Below, one piece after another: positions 7,800 through 9,966 of a stretch of DNA of 9,966 bases. The position numbers and the translations under genes are program-made. The stretch comes from Clostridia bacterium (GTDB taxonomy: Bacteria; Bacillota; Clostridia; Christensenellales; Borkfalkiaceae): NCBI GenBank assembly GCA_017505675.1, contig JAFVOV010000098.1:1-9966 (forward strand), read 5' to 3'. Every line of letters starts with the position of its first letter. Within the stretch, counting starts at the first letter, position 1. The notes beneath the pieces were generated by a model. That model saw only the letters and a program-made list of their open reading frames with translations, had not been told where the DNA came from and made no database searches.

Positions 7800-8259
7800 A
7801 TGATTTGGTTCTTCCTATAACGAAATCAAGCGTGCATTTAAGAACTTGTGCAATTTTTACTAATTTTTCAAGCGTAGGTGTAGTTATTCCATTTGCCCAA
7901 TAATAAAATGTTGATTCAGATATTCCGCTTTCTTTTTGTAACTTATAACGGGTGATTCCGTAATGATTTAAAAGTTGCGGAAGCCTTATTTTAAAAGGCG
8001 GGCAGGCGTTAAATGTTTGAGAATAATTTTCGTCTTCTAATCCTAATAAATAATCGGTGGTGCATTGAAAATAATCGGCAATTTTAACAAGCATATCTAC
8101 CGTAGGCATTTTATTGCCTAACGTATAGCGATTTATAGTTGCGCGCCCACACCCGATTATTTTTGAAAGTTTGGGTGGGTTTAGATTTGTTTCAAACAAT
8201 AATTCTGACAATCTTTCGGCAAAAACCGACAAATTTATACAATAGAAAATATCACTCAT
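7798..8259 (-). CDS. Tandem double-HTH (XRE/Cro type) regulator, copy 1
   Basis: This 153-residue cytoplasmic DNA-binding protein consists of two consecutive Cro/C1-type HTH domains. Domain 1 covers about 12-73 (FAERLSELLF; recognition segment CGRATINRY; MPTVDMLVKIADYF; DYLLG). Domain 2 covers about 89-148 (IRLPQLLNHYGITRYKLQ; SESTFYYWANG; TPTLEKLVKIAQVL; DFVIG). There is no sensor or catalytic domain. It is divergent from the gene at 8364, with a two-box dyad between them, so it is probably an autorepressor that also controls its neighbour. About 76 of 145 aligned residues are identical to the regulator at 9132-9569. The frame stays open upstream to 8394, but that would run through the operator, so ATG 8259 is preferred; TTG 8232 is an alternative. 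No ribosome binding site precedes either, and the mRNA may be leaderless. Confidence 0.85.
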   Translation of the reverse strand: MSDIFYCINLSVFAERLSELLFETNLNPPKLSKIIGCGRATINRYTLGNKMPTVDMLVKIADYFQCTTDYLLGLEDENYSQTFNACPPFKIRLPQLLNHYGITRYKLQKESGISESTFYYWANGITTPTLEKLVKIAQVLKCTLDFVIGRTKS

Positions 8260-8265
8260 ATAAAT

Positions 8266-8271
8266 ATTATC
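8266..8271 (-). promoter_or_regulatory. Probable -10 box for regulator copy 1
   Basis: Read on the minus strand, 8271-8266 is GATAAT. A start seven bases downstream falls on A of the ATG at 8259. No good -35 is seen at normal spacing, so this promoter should be weak or need activation. A shifted alternative, TAATAT at 8269-8264, would begin transcription inside the ATG. Confidence 0.4.
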
Positions 8272-8314
8272 ATCTAAAGTGGAAGCAAAAACTTGCACGC
8301 TTCCATTATAGATG
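8271..8314. promoter_or_regulatory. Two-box inverted-repeat operator, copy 1
   Basis: The arms are CATCTA (8271-8276), 3 bases, TGGAAGC (8280-8286), 12 bases, GCTTCCA (8299-8305), 3 bases, TAGATG (8309-8314). All 13 arm positions pair perfectly. The right half fits exactly inside the 17-bp spacer of the forward promoter, and the left half touches the divergent -10, so binding would block both genes. Two boxes per half-site suit a regulator with two HTH domains; this assignment is inference. Confidence 0.75.
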
Positions 8315-8321
8315 GTATAAT
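8293..8321 (+). promoter_or_regulatory. Forward promoter of the DUF4085-like gene
   Basis: TTGCAC (8293-8298) and TATAAT (8316-8321) are 17 bp apart. The start would be near 8328, giving a leader of about 36 bases that ends in AAGGAG (8351-8356), 7 bases before the ATG at 8364. The operator half-site occupies the spacer. Confidence 0.8.
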
Positions 8322-8363
8322 ATTTATGTCGTATTTTAGAAGAAAATGTAAAGGAGTGAATAT

Positions 8364-9119
8364 ATGCAAAAATATAAAATGAAATATTTAACACCTGAAT
8401 GGTATTTAATTTTAAAAAGATGTCTATGGGACGAAGATTATATTATAGAAGACGACAGGGCGGAAAGAAAAGATAACGAATTTTTTAATACTGTTTATAA
8501 AAATAAAGAAAACGTTTTCGTAAAAAATTTGGAATTTGCCGGTTATGACGGTGAAAAAATTGATATAAATAAGGCAAGGAAAGTATTTTGTGGAAGATTT
8601 AATGATTTGTTAAGTGTTTTAGAAACTTTTCCGCAAGAAATTATAAATTTAATACCTGATAAAAGAGTTTTAGCGTTAGGGTATGCGTCTAAAAATAATA
8701 AAAAGAAAATAATAGAATATACGGAAAAACAAAAAAAATTATACTTGGGAATTTGGGGCGAAGCGAAAACTTCAGTAAATGAAGTAGAGAAAAAGATGAA
8801 AGAACAACCTAACTTGAATGAGTATAAAACAGGTTATTTGTCAAATATCATTCAAAATGAAAGTGAGTTAATTATTGAATTCGTAGATATTCCTGACTTA
8901 ATTATAATAGATGGTAAAATAAAAAGACAAGATGAAAATTTTTACGAATGGAAAGATAATAACGATTTGTTTTCACCTTTAACAATTATGGTTGAAAAGG
9001 AATTAGATTATTGTGACGGTAAATTTATTGTCAATTTATTGATGGAAAATCAAGATGGCTTTGAAAAACATAAAGTTTGGGAAATGTCTATTGAAGGTTC
9101 TAGTGTAAAATGGTGTTAA
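8364..9119 (+). CDS. Uncharacterised protein, DUF4085-like, cargo of module 1
   Basis: This 251-residue, charged, Lys/Glu/Asn-rich soluble protein has no signal peptide or membrane helix. From residue 6 it reads MKYLTPEWYLILKR, which resembles the MKYFTKEWY opening that I associate with the Firmicutes DUF4085 family. The C-terminal part (about 165-250) alternates hydrophobic strands such as ELIIEFVDIPDLIII and KFIVNLLMEN, as expected of a beta-rich domain. I recall no function for that family, and the match is from memory only. AAGGAG with 7-base spacing supports the start at residue 1 rather than Met6. Codons are visibly more AT-rich (AAA, AAT, TTA) than in the uvr genes, which suggests transfer. 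It is controlled by the shared operator and convergent with the second regulator gene, 12 bp away. Confidence 0.7.
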   Translation: MQKYKMKYLTPEWYLILKRCLWDEDYIIEDDRAERKDNEFFNTVYKNKENVFVKNLEFAGYDGEKIDINKARKVFCGRFNDLLSVLETFPQEIINLIPDKRVLALGYASKNNKKKIIEYTEKQKKLYLGIWGEAKTSVNEVEKKMKEQPNLNEYKTGYLSNIIQNESELIIEFVDIPDLIIIDGKIKRQDENFYEWKDNNDLFSPLTIMVEKELDYCDGKFIVNLLMENQDGFEKHKVWEMSIEGSSVKWC

Positions 9120-9131
9120 ACATAAATCATT

Positions 9132-9569
9132 TTAGTTTATTCTGCCGAGAACAAAGTCAATACTTATATTAAATGCTTTAGCAATGCTAATGATTTTATC
9201 AATTGTTGGGGTGGTAAATCCTTTTGCCCAATAATACAAAGTGGATTCTGCAATACCTGTAACTTGCTGTAATTGATATCTTGTGATTTTTAATTGATTC
9301 AATAAACTAGGTAGTCTTTGGCTAAACGGAATAGGCGATAAATAATTTTCAGCATAGTTTTCAGGTTCTATACCTAATAAAAAATCTGTTGAGCATTCAA
9401 AATAGTTTGCTAATTTAATAAGCATTTCTACTGTAGGTGTTTTACGAGCGTTAAGATAACGATTTATAGTAGACCTTTCACAATTTAGATTTTTTGCTAA
9501 TTCTGTTGATTTAATATTTTTATCAAACATTAAATCAGAAAGTCTTTCGGCAAATATCGGCAAATTCAT
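9132..9569 (-). CDS. Tandem double-HTH (XRE/Cro type) regulator, copy 2
   Basis: This 145-residue protein has two Cro/C1-type HTH domains: about 5-66 (FAERLSDLMF; CERSTINRYLN; TPTVEMLIKLANYF; DFLLG) and about 82-142 (FSQRLPSLLNQLKITRYQLQ; AESTLYYWAKG; TPTIDKIISIAKAF; DFVLG). The two domains resemble each other, implying an old internal duplication. It is a paralogue of the regulator at 7798-8259. It faces the 77-aa gene across an almost identical operator and probably represses both. ATG 9569 is the only good start. AAAGGAG (9589-9583) precedes it, but with an unusually long 13-base spacing. The stop is 12 bp from that of the convergent upstream gene, with no terminator seen between them. Confidence 0.88.
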   Translation of the reverse strand: MNLPIFAERLSDLMFDKNIKSTELAKNLNCERSTINRYLNARKTPTVEMLIKLANYFECSTDFLLGIEPENYAENYLSPIPFSQRLPSLLNQLKITRYQLQQVTGIAESTLYYWAKGFTTPTIDKIISIAKAFNISIDFVLGRIN

Positions 9570-9582
9570 ACAATATACGACA

Positions 9583-9589
9583 CTCCTTT
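9583..9589 (-). promoter_or_regulatory. Ribosome binding site of regulator copy 2, unusual spacing
   Basis: Minus strand AAAGGAG (9589-9583) lies 13 bases before ATG 9569, beyond the usual 5-10. It also sits almost at the predicted 5' end of the message (about 9590). In copy 1 the matching stretch reads ATGAGTG, and its ATG has become the start codon. Confidence 0.5.
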
Positions 9590-9596
9590 ACAAATT

Positions 9597-9602
9597 ATTA
9601 TC
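9597..9602 (-). promoter_or_regulatory. Probable -10 box for regulator copy 2
   Basis: Minus strand 9602-9597 reads GATAAT, as in copy 1. Transcription would start near 9590, leaving a leader of about 21 bases. No convincing -35 is seen. Confidence 0.4.
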
Positions 9603-9645
9603 ATCTAAAGTGGAAGCAAAAACTTGAATGTTTCCGCCATAGATG
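9602..9645. promoter_or_regulatory. Two-box inverted-repeat operator, copy 2
   Basis: The geometry is the same as in copy 1: CATCTA (9602-9607), 3 bases, TGGAAGC (9611-9617), 12 bases, GTTTCCG (9630-9636), 3 bases, TAGATG (9640-9645). The right inner box departs from the perfect mirror GCTTCCA at two of seven positions, so this half-site may bind more weakly. It again lies inside the promoter spacer. Confidence 0.7.
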
Positions 9646-9652
9646 GTATAAT
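9624..9652 (+). promoter_or_regulatory. Forward promoter of the 77-aa gene
   Basis: TTGAAT (9624-9629) and TATAAT (9647-9652) are 17 bp apart. The start would be near 9659, with a leader of about 45 bases. Confidence 0.8.
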
Positions 9653-9655
9653 ATA

Positions 9656-9682
9656 TTTACAGTAAGCGCGCACAACTGTGAA
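9656..9682 (+). other. Possible hairpin at the 5' end of the 77-aa gene message
   Basis: TTTACAGT (9656-9663) can pair with ACTGTGAA (9675-9682), including one G-U, around an 11-base loop holding GCGCGC. If transcription starts near 9659, only the inner 5 bp of the stem are in the RNA. The loop is oddly GC-rich for this AT-rich region, and no equivalent exists in module 1. Confidence 0.3.
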
Positions 9683-9703
9683 AATATTAAAGGAGAGTTA
9701 GAA

Positions 9704-9937
9704 ATGGATAGAAATTCTAATAAGCAAACGATAATGAAGCACAAATGTTTTAAAAATACAGAAATAGGAGAACTAACAGAATTTGATTATAAAATAGATA
9801 AACTTGATATTTTACTCGATATTAAATTTTTAATAAGCGAATTTTACGTTGGTACGTTTTCTAGAAATAAACATTGCTTGAACTTTCGTTTTAATAACGG
9901 TCAAAAATTCAAATTGACTTTAAATGAAGTTAAATAA
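9704..9937 (+). CDS. Small uncharacterised protein, cargo of module 2
   Basis: I do not recognise this 77-residue protein. It is soluble and basic, with no signal peptide or membrane helix. The middle (about 23-50) has alternating Asp/Lys and hydrophobic residues (KIDKLDILLDIKFLISEF). The end (about 53-75) looks like two beta strands around an NNGQ turn (NFRFNNGQKFKLTL). AAGGAG (9690-9695) lies 8 bases before ATG 9704, and a strong promoter with the shared operator precedes it, so the gene is very likely expressed. It has no visible similarity to the cargo of module 1. It could be a complete small protein or the remnant of a longer one. Confidence 0.65.
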   Translation: MDRNSNKQTIMKHKCFKNTEIGELTEFDYKIDKLDILLDIKFLISEFYVGTFSRNKHCLNFRFNNGQKFKLTLNEVK

Positions 9938-9966
9938 TTTTATTGTTATAAAAGTTGTATTGTTCA

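Larger units (their letters stand above)
8265..8323. repeat. Direct repeat of the control region, copy 1
   Basis: This 59-bp stretch recurs at 9596-9654 with no gaps. The first 31 bases (8265-8295) and last 16 bases (8308-8323) are identical; 7 of the 12 bases between differ. The copies are 1331 bp apart in the same orientation. Confidence 0.9.
9596..9654. repeat. Direct repeat of the control region, copy 2
   Basis: This is the second copy of the 59-bp region at 8265-8323, in the same orientation and without gaps. Identity is concentrated in the outer boxes, left half-site and -10 region; the differences cluster at 9627-9638. Confidence 0.9.

Noticed and set aside
8139..8339. Plus-strand 66-codon frame opposite regulator copy 1
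   Set aside because: It overlaps the conserved HTH gene and the operator on the other strand, and its translation looks like noise.
8260..8394. Upstream extension of regulator copy 1 to ATG 8394 (198 residues)
   Set aside because: It would translate through the operator and the forward promoter and overlap the start of the divergent gene. Regulator copy 2 begins at the position matching residue 8 of the shorter form.
7798..9937. Classical type II toxin-antitoxin pairs
   Set aside because: The regulator and cargo genes are divergent rather than co-operonic, and neither cargo protein shows a known toxin motif such as RelE, HicA, Fic or PIN.
9938..9953. Hairpin TTTTAT-TGTT-ATAAAA after the 77-aa gene as terminator
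   Set aside because: The 6-bp stem is AT-only and no T run follows, so it is too weak to call.

Overview
The window looks like a chromosomal segment of a low- to mid-GC Gram-positive bacterium, most likely a gut-type member of the class Clostridia. The evidence is strong AGGAGG-like ribosome binding sites, consensus sigma-A promoters, tight same-strand operons, simple hairpin-plus-T-run terminators and Firmicutes-like UvrB/UvrA proteins. The species cannot be named from the sequence alone. No rRNA, tRNA, CRISPR array, transposase or integrase is visible.

Region 1 (1-2150) is one three-gene operon. A near-consensus promoter (9-37) and a large dyad at the transcription start (38-70) precede a small AbrB/SpoVT-type regulator (83-289), an ABC ATPase (292-1206) and an ABC-2 permease (1203-2105). 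A terminator closes it (2120-2150). The layout suggests a drug/antibiotic-type exporter with a self-acting regulator.

Region 2 (2152-7799) is a second operon with its own promoter. Two small paralogous proteins come first, each with a winged-helix-like front and one C-terminal membrane helix (2233-2619 and 2613-2966). uvrB (2974-4935) and uvrA (4949-7759) follow, then a strong terminator (7763-7799). UvrA and UvrB are the damage-recognition half of nucleotide excision repair; uvrC is not in the window. The uvrA reading frame seems to start at TTG, while a well-placed ATG ten bases upstream lies in another frame.

Region 3 (7798-9966) is an accessory-looking, AT-richer stretch made of two copies of one module. 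In each, a tandem double-HTH (XRE/Cro-type) regulator on the minus strand faces an unrelated small gene on the plus strand. Between them is a nearly identical control region of about 59 bp holding a long two-box inverted repeat. The first module drives a 251-aa protein that resembles DUF4085-type proteins. The second drives a 77-aa protein I do not recognise. The regulators are about half identical, the operators are nearly identical and the cargo genes are unrelated, so this looks like a duplicated regulator-operator cassette with interchangeable cargo. It is the most interesting part of the window, and the array may continue past the right edge.
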